A DNA stretch of 64,000 nt from Ilex aquifolium (GCA_951799425.1 OX637393.1:36033744-36097743); one strand, 5' to 3'; shown: positions 9,373-20,995, counted from the stretch's first letter. Numbers and translations are program-made. Notes: generated from the letters alone by a model not told the origin.

Positions 9373-12283
9373 TATATAGCTGCAATCCTGACCTTGGAGA
9401 TTGTGTCGCATTAAATGTGTCGATAGTCGTGTCTCTGCGTAATGATGGGGACATGCTCTAGATAAACAGAGCCCTGTCTTCCCTTCGTCACTTTTGAATC
9501 CTTTGCCATTTTAGAGACTTTCGTCGGAGAACTCGTCGGAGCATCCTACTACTTGCCTGAAGAACCCACCGTCTTTTTCTAGTCGCCATCGAAGGAGAAA
9601 AGCCCCCAAGCCTTCAGTCCATTCCTCCAGTCTCTGTCTGGTGAGTATTTGCTCTCTTTTCTTCCTTTTTCATTTTTTCGGCGACTGGTCACCTCCCAGG
9701 CCTTCATTTTCTCAGTTCTGAGATCACAGGATAGTCCCCCTGCCCTCCCTTATCGTCGTTTCACGTTCTGAAGTGCCCCTTAGGATTCCCATCTTAGAGA
9801 ACGTACCTTGAACCCCTTTCCTTCCTTCTGTAAGAGATGTCGAGACGTCACTAACCTGTCGCCAAGGTCCAAGAGGCTAGAACCTCTAGGCCGAGGAAGT
9901 ACACAATTAGGGGTGCCCAGCAAATTACCAACTTCAAAACTCTTTACGACATCCCTCGTAGCGTCGGCGTGGATGAGTTTGATCCAACACGTCATCATTT
10001 CAACGTCGGCGCCGACGACGCCATGCCTTTCTACACCAAGGCTATCATGGAGGGAGGATCAGATTCCCCCTTCATCCACTCCTCTTACAGTTCTTACCTC
10101 AGTTTCATATCTTCCCGGGCCAGTGTTGTCTCAACACTCTTAGAATAATCATGGGGGTGGTCGAGCTCAATAGGCGCCTCGGGGTCAACCTTGGTCTCGA
10201 GGACATCCTTTTCTACTACTCCTTACTGAGGGTGATGCCCCAACAAAATTTCTATCTCAAAGCCTGGGACACTTCCATGTACCTTGTAATGTACCTCCCG
10301 GATTCCAACAAAGGGTACAAGGATGACCTGTTTCAGCGGCGACTAGGAGAGGGGGGTCGGCCCCGAGTACAACAACTTGTCTTGCCCCAAGGAGTGGCGA
10401 ACAACACGTACGTCGGCTTCTCCCTTTTCTCAGTCTCCATAGTTTTTGGTGAAATCTATGCAAGTTCTAATGTCTTCTTTTTGTGCAGGAGTCTCCAACG
10501 CCAAAGTTGCTCATCTTCCTCGGAACTTGGTGAATTTTGAAGACTTAGTCATCATCTGGGGGTACATTGGCGACGGGTTTGGCCGCACAGCTCACGTACT
10601 CTTAGACTACGTACCGGGGTACAAGAAGTTCTCCTAGACTCAACCTTACGATCCCTTAAGGTGGTCTGAGCTTTTCTAGCAGAACTTGGAGGAGGACCCT
10701 GACAGGGCCACTGAAGCCGAACTAGAAGGGGCTGCTGAGGGAGGTGAAGAAGAGGTGGCGGAAGTTAGGGATCCTTCCATCACAGTCCACGCTGAGGCTA
10801 GTACTTCTGGGAGGGAGACTTGGCCTGATTTCAACATCCTTCAAAGTCTAGACGAGGAGGACGCGTTTGAGGTAGCAATGTCTCGCAGGCCTCGCATCTC
10901 TCTCGATTTCTTGAATCAGAGGTCCGCCTTGGCTGTCGGGAGGGGCCGGGGGTCCTTCACCAACGACCCTTCACCTCCTCCAAGAAAGACAACCAATATC
11001 AATGCTCATCCCCCTCCCCTGGTGCCGCCGAGATCCACTGGCCTGGGCCAGGTCCGTGACAGGGATCCTCAACTCGAGGAAGAGATGAGGATTAAACAAA
11101 GGCACGATGGAACGGGCCGAGGCAGGAGCCCTCAACAACAACAACAACAACAACATCAACAATAACAGCAAACTTCTACTCCCCTGACGCCGACGTTAAC
11201 CGCTGAGGAGTGGCGCCCCCGGACCCGAGATTGAGAAAACTGGCCGATCCGGGTCAATGACTCCATCGTCCATTCTCCTCACGTGGCTTATGCCGTGAGT
11301 GAGATGCTCATCTTTAGAGCCGATATGGAGGAACACCGGGGGAGGCCAAACAACCAGCTCTTCCGCTCAATCATCCAGAGTTCTCTAGTGGTAAGTTTAT
11401 GTAACAATTCTCCTTGTTTTTCTATCTTCTTTGCATCGGCGTGGCTTTTCTTCCTTCCCTTTAACAGACTGCCCAGCAAATCTCGGTTATTGTCGAGTGC
11501 TTCCATTCCCAGAAGGAGAGGCTTCAACAATCCGAGAGGCTGAAGGCCGAAGCCGAGGGAGCTCTTGCCGCCGCGAGAGAAGACGTGGCTGCCAGGGATA
11601 TTACACTGTCTTCCCAGGCAGCCCAAATTGCCTAGCTCTTGAGGGACGACGAGGCTACGAGGGTCAGCACTGAAAAGCTAAGCGCATCCCTCGCCGACGT
11701 CGAGAGGAAGATAACTGAGGCGACGGAGCGGCTGTCTTCGGCAGAGACAAAGGTTGAGTAGTCAGAGCAGACCTGCTCAACTCTCACCTAGGAGCTGGAC
11801 AGGGTCAGGGCACAAATGAAGGTCGATAAGAAGACGGAGCAAGATATTGTCGATGCCTGCGCCGACGACATCGTGCTTGCCCTTAAAGAAAATAAAAGGG
11901 AGTTCTTCAAGAAGGGCTAGGATGAGGCACTAAAGGCTGCAGGTGTTCTTCCCGAGTCTTCTCTGTTCCTGATGCACTAGTACGTGCCCTCGAAGGCCAT
12001 GCTGTAGGCCGCGACTGAGGTGGCAGCTGAAGACGCTGCAAACGTCCAAGTGCCAGGCTCGGCACAACCTTCTGATTCTGCAGCCTCGGCCCCAGCTGCT
12101 ACTATTCTCGTCCAGGACCCTCCCGCTCCAGAGATGGCGGTGGCCCCTACTCCTACTCCTACTCCTGCTCCTGCCCCGCCGCTCCAGGCCGACACCCCCA
12201 ATGTTGACTCCTCCCCTAGCATTGAAGAGCTATTCGGGAAGTTCTTTATTTTCCTTGTACTCCTCTTCTTTTTTTTTTTGTAG
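9373..12283 (+). pseudogene. Element A antisense gene: coiled-coil 'gypsy-type transposon' protein (broken)
   Basis: Plus-strand coding DNA opposite to gag-pol. A TATA box (TATATAG, 9373-9379) lies upstream. The conserved N-terminal domain starts near LYDIPRSVGVDEF (about 9930) and continues, after a frameshift around 10045-10150, as MGVVELNRRLGVNLGLEDIL and YLPDSNKGYKDDL, matching the homologous gene of element C. Introns with GT-AG ends are visible at about 10409-10488 and 11390-11467. Downstream comes a Gln-rich stretch (CAA repeats, 11130-11165), then a coiled-coil region (SQKERLQQSERLKAEAEGA). From 11468 to 12283 one frame is open except for six TAG codons. From memory the N-terminal domain resembles the plant 'putative gypsy type transposon' family (Pfam Transposase_28); the function is unknown. 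Confidence 0.75.
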
Positions 12284-13235
12284 CCTGGGGGACGCAAAGC
12301 CCTAACTTCTTTTGGAATGAAAAACGACTTTGCTTTATTCATGTGCTCTTCTTTTTTTTTTTTTTTAGCGTACTTGTAACTTCTAACTCCAAAACTCCCA
12401 AGTGTCGTACCTCGGGGCTACAAGAAAGCAACTCTGAAAACTCAAACTTGTGTGCCTTTCGGACAAAGTAAGGTCCAGATGTCCATCGATGCCGAGGGAT
12501 TCGATGAATGTTTATGCCGAGGATAAGTACTGATGGTAGATGACTCCGAGGTGCATTGAAGTCGAGTTTCCCTCACCATCGTTTGGTCTTATGCTTCCTT
12601 TGTAGCAAACTTGGTAGTTGCAGCATGTCCCTCCTGCCTCCATGTACTTTCTCTGGTTATCATCGCCCTCCTTGGTTGTTGAATTTGAGAAGAGTGTTGA
12701 TCTCTCATCCACTATTATCCAGCTCGGACTCCTCGATAAATGGATTGCTGTAACCAAACACTTCCACCTATATACTTGTGCAAGCAGTCACCAATGCCTT
12801 ACATTAAAGTTTTCATTCCCAAACCTATCAATCACTGTCGTAGGAAGACTCTAGGAGGTCCTTGAGCAAGTGACACCGCAATTTTTGCGTCCTTTGTTCC
12901 AACAAAACTAATCAGTCTTGAAGTGTATTAAGAAACATTAGAGACAATCACACCCACACTAGGTGTCGGCCATTTTCCTGAGGTCTCCCTTCTCTTAACT
13001 CCCAGTAGTGAAGTTACCATGGCATCAGGACAGAAAAACGTATCGTTTGGATAACCCATTTTCAGGTCCCATTTACTTAGCCTGGCATGTATTCAGGAAT
13101 CTCAGACAAGATGAACTTTCAACGATTCACGTTTGATTTGCAAAGTACTGCATGACCAGGTATCCCCACTCTAAGCAATGTATTTGATGAGAGGTATTCT
13201 GTCAAGACCTTCAAGTGCTTCCCTCGGGGTCACCC
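12284..13235. other. Element A non-coding spacer
   Basis: Sequence between the end of the antisense gene and the hairpin array. It contains two T-rich runs (12270-12283 and 12350-12366), which on the plus strand follow the antisense stop codon. No reading frame here has coding character. Confidence 0.6.
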
Positions 13236-13695
13236 CCCATCCAGGAGGCCATGTTACCTCTGTCTTCCTACGGATGGAGTGTTGAACTCCGCCTCCGGGA
13301 CCACGTCCCTTCTAGGAGGCAAGCTCTGGTTTCTTTATTTGGAGGCAAGAGTCTTTAGCACTCTGTCTCCAGGGCCATGCCCCCTCCAGGAGGCAATTTC
13401 CTTATTTCTTTATTTGGAGGCAGGGGTCTCCAAGACTTTGCCTCCAGGGCCATGCCCTTTCCAGGAGACAAGCTCATGTTTCTTTATTTGGAGGCAAGAG
13501 TCTCCAAGACTTTGCCTCCAAGGCCGTGCCCCCTGTAGGAGGCAAGCTCCTGTTTCTTTATTTGGAGGCAAGAGTCTCCAACACTCTGCCTCCAGGGTCG
13601 TGCCCCTTCCAAGAGGCAAGCTCCTGTTTCTTTATTTAGAGGCAGGAGTCTCCAACACTCTTACCCCCGGGGCCATGCCCCTACCAAGATAGTAC
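13236..13695. repeat. Element A tandem array, ~74-bp hairpin units
   Basis: TTCTTTATTTGGAGGCA recurs at 13331, 13406, 13480, 13554 and 13628, a period of 74-75 bp, about six copies. Each unit contains inverted repeats: TGGAGGCAA pairs with TTGCCTCCA (clearest at 13489-13520, with AGTCT/AGACT nested inside around a CCA loop), GGGC pairs with GCCC around CAT, and CCTCC with GGAGG. The array lies exactly between the end of the plus-strand antisense gene and the end of minus-strand integrase. The 137-codon frame across it is only the repeat being translated. Confidence 0.92.
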
Positions 13696-13723
13696 ACTTA
13701 GCATGAAAATGAGCTTTGACTTA

Positions 13724-15043
13724 TCAAAAGTAGTATTTCTTCAAATTCATTACATTCCAAGGTCGTATTACAGCACATCCACCCATGTCTTCTAGTCTAT
13801 ACGATCCGGAGCTTCCCACCGTCGTGACTTTGTATGGTCCCTCCCAGTTGGGTCCCATTTTTCCTTCTGCTGGATCTCGGGTATTTCCCACTACCCTTAT
13901 GAGCACCAGATCGCCTATTTGGAACTCTAGGGGCTTAACCCTCCTATTGTAGAGTCTGGATACCCCCTCTTGGTACTTAGCCAATTTCAAGGTTGCCACT
14001 TCCCTTCTCTCCTCCATGAGGTCCGTATCCAAGCTAAGTTGGCTATCGTTGCTCCCAGTGTTGAAGGCTTGTGTCCTTATGGTAGGGAGTCCTACTTCAA
14101 GCGGGATAACTGCTTCTACGCCATATGCGATGGCATAAGGCGTTTCTCCTATCGAGCTTCAAGGGGTGGTCCTGTTTTCCCAAAGGACGTTTAGGAGTTC
14201 ATCCACCCACTTTTTCTTAGCCTTCTCCAATCTCTTCTTGATTCCATTGATGATTGTCTTGTTCGAGGACTCCGCCTTTCCGTTGGCTTGCGGATACGCG
14301 GGGGTGGAGTAGTAGTTCCGGACACCAAGACGCTCACAAAAAGACTTGAAAGGCCCGCCGTTGAACTGGGTGCCGTTGTCTGACACGATCGCCCGGGGGA
14401 CACCAAACCTTATCACTATGTTCTTCCACACGAACTTCTTGGTGTCCACGTCTCTGATATGAGTCAAGGGCTCCTCCTCGACCCACTTTGTAAAATAGTC
14501 GGTTCCTACTATCAGGAACCTCTTGTCTCTAGGAGCCCACAGGAGGGTCCAACCAGGTCAAGCCCCCATTAAGAAAACGACCAAGGACTCGTCAGGGGAT
14601 GCAAGTCACCAGTTGGCTGCCTAATGACTGGGGTGAACCTTTGACATTGATCGCATTTTCGGACGTAAGCCTGTGCGTCTTTCTACATCCGAGGCCACCA
14701 ATACCCTTGGGACATGATTCGATGGGTCATGGATCATCCACCTGAGTGCCCCCCCCCCACATATTCTCTCATGTACCTCATACAGGAGAGGTTCTACTTT
14801 ATCTTCGTGGACGCAAAGCAGGTACGGTCCGAAGAATGACCTTCGGTACAACTTCTGATCCAGGGAGACCCAAAACCTTGGGGCCCTTAACTTTATCTTT
14901 CTAGCCTCCTTGGGGCACCCAGGGAGTTCCCCCGACAGGAGGAACTTGAGTAACGGGTCAGTCCAGTTGGGGGACTCCTCTCCTTCCTGGATGACTGCCA
15001 CTCTGGAGGCCTCATCTATGCTGGAGTTGGAAAGGTACTCCAC
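13724..15043 (-). pseudogene. Element A integrase (broken)
   Basis: Minus-strand integrase in three open pieces. The N-terminal piece has the zinc-binding region (WMIHDPSNHVPRVLVASDVE and surrounding, frameshifted). The core piece reads FGVPRAIVSDNGTQFNGGPF followed by YYSTPAYPQANGKAE, with the second Asp and the Glu of the DDE triad visible. The C-terminal piece ends GPYKVTTVGSSGSYRLEDM and then WNVMNLKKYYF, the usual C-terminus of Tat-lineage integrase without a chromodomain. It would insert element cDNA into host chromosomes; frameshifts between pieces prevent this. Confidence 0.9.
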
Positions 15044-15047
15044 CGTG

Positions 15048-16112
15048 TTACATCGAAATCCAGTGCGAGGCTAGACAAGCCAGTGCGTCAGCATGGGCAT
15101 TCTTGTCTCGCGGGACTTGTTTGACTTCAACTTTCTTGAATCCGCGGAGCAAGGCTATTGTTTCATGGTGATAGGCTTTCATCCTTGAGTCCCTCGCTTC
15201 GAACTCCCCATTAATCTGGTTGACCACCAACATAGAATCACAATGGACCATCCACTCTGTGGTCCCCGCTGCTCCGGAAAGTCTAAGTCCGAAAATAAGG
15301 GCCTCATATTCCGCTTCATTGTTTGATACCTTAAAACCTAACTGGACGACTTGCTCTATGGCTAATCCTTCCGGGGAGACTAACAGTACCCCAATTCCAG
15401 AGCCCTTGCAATTGGAGGATCCGTCCACGTAGAGACTCTAGGCGGGTCCTTGGATGCTTGCGGAGGGCTCCCCCTCGGGGAGAGGTAATTTTTCCTTGGG
15501 GAGAGATGGCTCTCCCTTGGTAAACTCGGCGATGAAATCTGCCAACACCTGCCCCTTGATGGCAGTCCGAGGCTTGTAGTGAATGTCATGTTCCGCCATC
15601 TCCACCGCCCACTTGGCTATTCTTACCGAAAGGTCTGCCTTCCTCAGAATTGCTTTCAAGGGATGATCCATCCGGACGGTGATCGGGTGGGCTTGAAAGT
15701 AATGCCTCAACTTCCTTGCGGCTGTAGCCAAGGCCAATGCCAGTTTCTCCAGGGGCAAGTATCTCGTCTCCGCATCCAATAGTGCCTTGCTCATATAGTA
15801 TACTGGCTTCTATTCTCGTTCATGCTCATGAATCAGTACACCACTGACAGCGAACTCCGACACGGCCAAGTAAAGGAACAACATTTCCCCCCTTGCTGGT
15901 ACCAACAGGGTTGGAAGGACCCTGAGGTACTCCTTGATTCCACCGAGCGCATCCTCGCACTCTTGATTCCAAGTATCCTTCCCCGACCTTCTAATAGCCC
16001 CGAAGAAGGGCTTACACTTGTCCGACGATCGAGAGATAAAATGATTTAACGCAGCCAGCATTCCTGTAAATTTCTGAACTTCCCGGACCGTCCGGGGGCT
16101 CCGTACGTCCAT
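15048..16112 (-). pseudogene. Element A RNase H and second (archaeal-type) RNase H (broken)
   Basis: The first RNase H piece carries VREVQKFTGMLAALNHFIS, then YLAVSEFAVSGVL and YKPRTAIKGQVLADFIAEFT. After a stop at about 15438 a second RNase H domain follows: DGSSNCKGSGIGVLLVSPEG, NNEAEYEALIFGLRL and DSMLVVNQI, ending with DKNAHADALACLAS. The DGSS, NEAEYEAL, DS and NxxADALA motifs are those of the archaeal-type RNase H that Tat/Ogre elements carry in addition to the retroviral one. Both would remove RNA from RNA:DNA hybrids during reverse transcription. Confidence 0.9.
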
Positions 16113-16151
16113 GATGGCTTGTATCTGCTCTAGATTGGCTTCAATACCACG

Positions 16152-16954
16152 TCAACTCACTAAGTACCCAAGGAACTTCCTGGAGCCAACTCCAAAGACA
16201 CACTTCGCCGCGTTCAATTTCAGCCCGTATTCCCAGAGAGTAGAGAAGGTATCTTCCAGGTCCATAATGTGATCGTCTTTTCTCCTACTCTTGACCAACA
16301 TGTCGTCAATATACACCTCCATGGTGTTCCCTATCTTCCATTTGAACATTCGATTCATAAGCCTCTGGTACGTGGCCCCAATATTCTTTAGACCGAATGG
16401 CATAACCGTGTAACAGTAAACCCCTCTTGGAGTGATGAATGCAGTCTTTCCTGGTCAAGCGGATGGAGAGGAATCTGGTGGTAGTCAGCCCTGGCGTCCA
16501 GGAAGGTCATGCGCTGGTGCCCTGCCGTGGCATCCACTAGCTGATCCACCTTTGGGAGAGGAAAGTCATTCTTGGGGCAAGCTTTGTTCAGGTCAGTGAA
16601 ATCCACACAAACGCACCATTTTTCGTCCTTTTTTTTTGCACAAATCGTGTTTGATAACCATTCTGAGAACTGTACCTCCCGGATAGTGTTAGCCTCCAGG
16701 AGTTTCTCTATCTCCTCATTCACCTCTTGGGTGTGATGCAACGCTGTGCGCGGTGGCTTTTGCTTCACCGGCTTGTAAGCAGGGTCAACATGAAACCTGT
16801 GGGTTATAACATTGGGGCTTATGCCCTTCATCTCCGTGGCATCCCATGCAAACACATCCGCGTTCCTTCTCAAAAAATTTGTCATCTCCTCCTGCTCGGC
16901 TGCGAACATGGTGGAGCCGACCAGGAAGTACCTCTCTTCACTTCCCTCCACCAA
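16152..16954 (-). pseudogene. Element A reverse transcriptase (frameshifted)
   Basis: The first piece (16954 to 16388) holds the N-terminal RT motifs: ADVFAWDATEMKGISP, CVCVDFTDLNKACPKNDFPL and FLDARADYHQIPL. The second piece (16403 to 16152) holds MPFGLKNIGATYQRLMNRMF and the catalytic YIDDMLVKS. The two are in different frames with a short overlap, so there is a frameshift just before the MPFGLKN block. The catalytic aspartates are present. Confidence 0.92.
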
Positions 16955-17221
16955 AAGTACCTTCTAGAGATCCTCCACAGAGCGGTCTGCTAGATCGACC
17001 CGTGGCTCGTCGACCCTCAGCCGCCCGGATTATAATTGCTATTTATTCAGGACCTCCTTCGGGGCTTGCTCCTTCTCCTTGGAGGCGACCCCCGCTTTTA
17101 CTACTGCGTAGAATAAAATTTTGGCGGAAGCCTGGTCTCCGCGGACCTCCCTTACTCCTTCAGGGGTGGGGAACTTCAATTTCTGGTGATAGGTAGAATG
17201 TACTACTCCGAGTGTATGTAG

Positions 17222-17797
17222 TCATGTCCGGCTTATGATTATGTTGTAAGGTGAATCGGAGTCGATTACCACAAACTCTGTGTCGGTTATGATGGGCCCT
17301 ATGGTGACCGACAGCGTGTTCTTTCCTAAGGGCAAGACATACGAATCATTGAATCCGAAGAGGGGCATGCTGACTTTGGTAAGATTCTGGGAACCCAGAC
17401 TCATGCGTTTCAGGACTTCAAAGTACATCACTTCCGAAGAACTCCCGCAGTCCACCAACATCCTCTTAACGTCATAGGTACCAACCTTCAAAGTTAGGAT
17501 CAAGGCGTATTCATGGGGGAGGACTATGCCCGCCAAGTCGGCATTGGAGAAAGTGATCCCTCCCTCATTCGTCCAGGGCATCTTGCTGGGCCGGCCCCCC
17601 TCCCCTTCGTCCACCTTCCTGGTAAAGGCTACCCTCTTAAGGTCGGATCTGAGAGTATTAGAAGTTGGTCGATCCAGTGCGTAGACGTGGATGACATCAA
17701 TGACATTGTCCCAAATAGTGGCTGGATTATTGGCACCATGGGCTTCTACTGGCACTACCTCAACGATGTATTCCTTCAAGTGTCCGTCTTGTACCAA
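17222..17797 (-). pseudogene. Element A aspartic protease
   Basis: A Tat-type protease domain. The active site reads VDCGSSSEVMYFEVLKRM where the family has D-(T/P/N)-G-SS; here Cys replaces the middle residue, although the Asp and Gly are kept. The flap-side and C-terminal parts read FGFNDSYVLPLGKNTLSVTI and DSDSPYNIIISRT, after which the frame stops. It would process the gag-pol polyprotein. Confidence 0.85.
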
Positions 17798-18603
17798 TCT
17801 CTCCAGGAAAGACTTATAGACCCTGCAATCTTCGGTGAGGTGTCCAAAGTCCTGGTGGTATGAACATTTAACCTTCTGGTTTGTGGTGGATGGATCACCC
17901 TACATCTTGGGTGGCCATTTGAAGAATGGGTCTTTCTTGATCTTGTGGAGCAGCTTATAAATGGGTTCCTTAAACGCCCCTTTGAAGGAACTTCCAGATG
18001 GAGGCATCAACCCCTGCTGGAAAGGGACTCCATCTTTCTCCTTTTCCTTCTTCTTTGGGGCGAGAGTCTTCCCTTTGCCCCCCACCGTCTCATCCTCTAT
18101 CCGAAAATATTTGTTAATTCGGGCCATCAGCTCTCCCATATCTATTGGTGTCTTCTTGATTAGGGAACGGTAGAGGTCAGTGTCCCGTGAGAGGCCAAGT
18201 CTGAAGAAGGCAGCTGCCATGACCTCGGAGCATCCCTCCACCTCATTTACTTCCTCCCAGTATCGAGCGGCGTACTAGCGGAGTGTTTCACCTTCCTTTC
18301 ATCTCAGGGTCAGTAGTGACCCAACATCCTTAGGGCTCCCTGTAATGAATCGAATGGAGAACTGTTTGGTTAACTCTTTCCAATATCCTATGCTGTTAGG
18401 CAGAAGGGCTTCAAACCATTTCATGGCGGAGTCTCCTAGGCTCATTGAGAACACCCGGCATAATAGTCGTTGATCTGAGTGGTACAGGGACATCATTTGC
18501 TTGTATTGTCTGAGATGAGCTTTCGGGTCGGAACGCCCATCATAGACTTTGAATCTTGGTACCGCGAACTTCTTTGGTACCTCCATTTCTACGATACTCC
18601 TGG

Positions 18604-19322
18604 TAGGGCTGTCAAAATTCGACACGACACGATTAATCGACACGAATTAAACGGGTTTGGGTGAGATCTTAACGGGTTTGGGTGATAAACGGGTTAACAC
18701 ACCAAACACGTTTAATAAACGGGTCGTGTTCGGGTGAGACCTGTCAAACCGTTTATCACACGTTTACCAGTTTAAATAAAATTAATATAATAATAAATTA
18801 ATAATTATTTTGAAAAAATTATCAAGAAAAAAGAAGTAAAAAAATTAATACAAAAAAAAAAAGAAGTAAAATAGTAGTTCAAACTTCAAAGACAAAGGAG
18901 GGGAGATGGGGAGCACTTCAAAGACAAAGGCAAACCAATGCCTTTTGTTTTTGTCCCACATTGGAAAATGAGAGGAGAGGGAGAGGGTTGAGTTGCCTAT
19001 AAAAAGACAATGACCTCTTGCCTTTTTTTTAAGCCTTCAAGTCTAATTTTTTATGAGATTTAGCTAAAAATTCCTCTTTTTTGAGGTAAGTACAATTGGA
19101 AGTAAAAAAAAGTGTAGTATTAAAATTTATTGATATAATTATTTCAAAATTAAATGGGTTAAATGAGTCGTGTCATGTTACCCGTTTATTAAACGGGTCG
19201 TGTTCGTGTTGAGATTTTTCACCCGTTTATTAAACGTGTCGTGTACGGGTTTACATATTTTTCACCCGTCACCCATTTAACCCGACACGTAACCGTTTAA
19301 CCCGACACGTTTGACACCCCTA
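18604..19322. mobile_element. hAT-type MITE inserted in element A gag
   Basis: A 719-bp non-autonomous DNA transposon. Terminal inverted repeats are TAGGGCTGTCAAA at the left and TAGGGGTGTCAAA (read from the right). The 8-bp target duplication ACTCCTGG is exact (18596-18603 and 19323-19330), which defines the hAT superfamily. Subterminal regions are packed with ACGGGT/CGGGTT and GTCGTGT/ACACGAC-like short repeats, typical transposase-binding arrays. The AT-rich centre has no coding capacity but holds a promoter-like module. Confidence 0.95.
18953..19004 (+). promoter_or_regulatory. snRNA-type promoter module (USE + TATA) inside the MITE
   Basis: GTCCCACATTG at 18953-18963 matches the plant upstream sequence element (consensus RTCCCACATCG) at 10 of 11 positions, and TATAAAA lies at 18998-19004. 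The 34-bp gap equals the 33-34-bp spacing known for RNA polymerase II snRNA promoters in plants; Pol III genes use about ten fewer. No U1, U2, U4 or U5 RNA sequence is recognisable downstream. Confidence 0.45.
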
Positions 19323-20054
19323 ACTCCTGGTGGAGGGTGACTGGATGGCCTCATCATCCGTGTCGTCTTCCGGCGTGGTTCTAGTTCTTCTAGTAGAATC
19401 TAGTCGTACCCTGAGGTCTGCCCCTTGCGTGGGGCGCACCTCTCCACCTTCTCGGTATTTGTCAACATTCCCCCTGGTTCCAGGGTGCCGGACGGAGAGA
19501 GTTGACCCCTCCTCGGATTCCTCCATGCCCCCTCGCCCGGACAGTCCCCGACGGAGGTCGTTCCAAGCCAATGGCCTAGCCCTCTTGGCTGGAACCTCCG
19601 GGAGCTGTCCATTGGCCCTCAGGCGCTTCGGAGCCTTGGAACTCCTAGCTTTGTTGCTCAGGCAGTTTCTCAAGTCCACAGGTCCCACCTCCCTGACGAA
19701 GGGTTCATGGGACTGTCGCAAGTCTCAAGTCCTCCGCCGGAGAGCGCAAATTCGTCGAGCCGGTTTAAGACATTGACGTTGTCCTCCTCTAACTGTCGTA
19801 ATCGATCCCTAAATTTTTTCTCGATCACGTCAGCAAGTTGACGGGCCAAGGGGGTTGATTTTCCAGCCCCAATGCTCAAGCTAGTTTGGCGGGTTTTCTC
19901 CCTAGAACGATCCGAAAGTTCCTTGTTGACACTTTCGACACGGTCTTTGGTTCTCGACATAGAGGGAGTTGGTAAATCGATATTCCTTTGTTGAGGACCC
20001 TTTCCCTTTTGATGAGTATTCACCATAGTCACTATTCTTCATAAAACTTGGTTG

Positions 20055-20076
20055 TTTCCCACAGACGACGCTAGAT
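20055..20076 (-). promoter_or_regulatory. Element A primer-binding site
   Basis: Read on the minus strand, the sequence next to the 5' LTR is a diverged form of TGGCGCCGTCTGTGGGAA, the primer-binding region of elements B, C and D. Its first bases in the intact copies (TGGCGCCGT) match the 3' end of plant tRNA-Asp as I recall it. Element A has two substitutions in this core. Confidence 0.85.
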
Positions 20077-20990
20077 TGTGCGCGACGATTTTCGCACAAT
20101 AAAGAAATAGAAACAGATATCTCCCTTGGTGAGCTCGTGTTCGCCTCGAGAGTCGACAATCTCGTGCCAAAGAAAGGCACAAGATGGCCAAAGGGGGCCT
20201 AAGGAGTGGTGATGAATTGCTCTAGGGGCTGTCCGATCGATCTTGACGGCGAAAAAAAGGTTCCTGGTACACAGAAAATGGGTTAGAAGGGCGCTAGAGT
20301 GTTTTTCGGCGTATCCCCTCTGACGATCAAGTCAGTTCGAGACTCATCATTACTGATGGTTTAGACAGTAGGTAGTGTCCAGACATGGGGCAGTGTGCCT
20401 TCTATTTTGCATGGGGGAGACCCCGTTATTAATTGCCCGGGTTTTCAAGCATTTAATGCTCTTTCTCCAATGTAGAGGCACTAAATGCTCGGGTCCTGGA
20501 GCATTTAATGCTCCTTCTTCTCGGCTTCCTAAGCCATCATGGATGTCCCATCAACTGAGGGTTTATTAAATGCTTGCTTGAAGTTGTCGTGTGTCAGCAG
20601 GGGTATTATTATCCATTTACCCCTCATCCTGTACTTTATGCCACGTGTCTAACTCCTCTTGGGTGAGTGTCTTGTTCTTCCTGCCATTCTGACTTCATTG
20701 GGGAAGGTAAACCAATGATTCATAGCATGTCCTTGAGATTGATGGGTTGTAACTATCAGTGACCCGTCCATAAGAAGAGGTGACGTGTCCACAACTAGTC
20801 CTTAGAGTCCAGTAACGTATAGAATGTGTGGATCCATCAGGGAGCAAGGGGTGCCGAGGGCACGTGGCTCCATCAGAGAGAAGGATGTGCCTCGGTGCCG
20901 AGGACACGTGGTTTCATCAGAGAGAAGGATGTGCCCTCGGCGACGAGGACACGTGTTAAAATCCTATCCTGTCTCAGAAGTGTTCCATCA
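20077..20990 (-). repeat. Element A 5' LTR (914 bp, promoter deleted)
   Basis: Matches 8276-9293 across its length but lacks a block of about 97 bp corresponding to 8537-8633. That block contains the minus-strand TATA box and the expected transcription start, so this 5' LTR cannot initiate normal genomic RNA. It is flanked on the right by the target duplication GGTAG. Confidence 0.95.
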
Positions 20991-20995
20991 GGTAG

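Larger units (their letters stand above)
17800..20040 (-). pseudogene. Element A gag, split by a MITE
   Basis: The N-terminal part runs leftwards from about 20032 and contains LARQLADVIEKKFRDRLRQL and, in a second frame, a basic Arg-rich region (19721-19331). The gag core is on the far side of the hAT insertion: VPRFKVYDGRSDPKAHLRQY, MKWFEALLPNSI and ITGSPKDVGSLLTLR, followed by in-frame stops, then LMARINKYFRIEDE. The nucleocapsid knuckle is the Tat-type C-x2-H-x4-H-x4-C (CSYHQDFGHLTEDC, about 17830-17870). Several stops (for example near 18299, 18275 and 17898) interrupt it. Confidence 0.88.
8276..20990 (-). mobile_element. Gypsy element A (Tat/Ogre-like), degenerate, TSD GGTAG
   Basis: A 12.7-kb Ty3-gypsy element on the minus strand. 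Both LTRs run TG...CA on the minus strand and the insertion is flanked by GGTAG (8271-8275 and 20991-20995). The 5' LTR is on the right, followed leftwards by a primer-binding site, gag, protease, RT, RNase H, a second RNase H and integrase. The two RNase H domains and the absence of a chromodomain after integrase point to the Tat lineage. Between integrase and the 3' LTR lies plus-strand (antisense) coding DNA and a tandem hairpin array. Many stops and frameshifts, a MITE insertion in gag and loss of the 5' LTR TATA box make it inactive. Confidence 0.95.

Noticed and set aside
13279..13692. 137-codon plus-strand frame
   Set aside because: It is a translation of the 74-bp tandem array; the repeating peptide has no family resemblance and shifts frame with each unit.
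19005..19060. A U-snRNA gene downstream of the USE/TATA module
   Set aside because: No U1, U2, U4 or U5 5' end or Sm site in a plausible position could be recognised.
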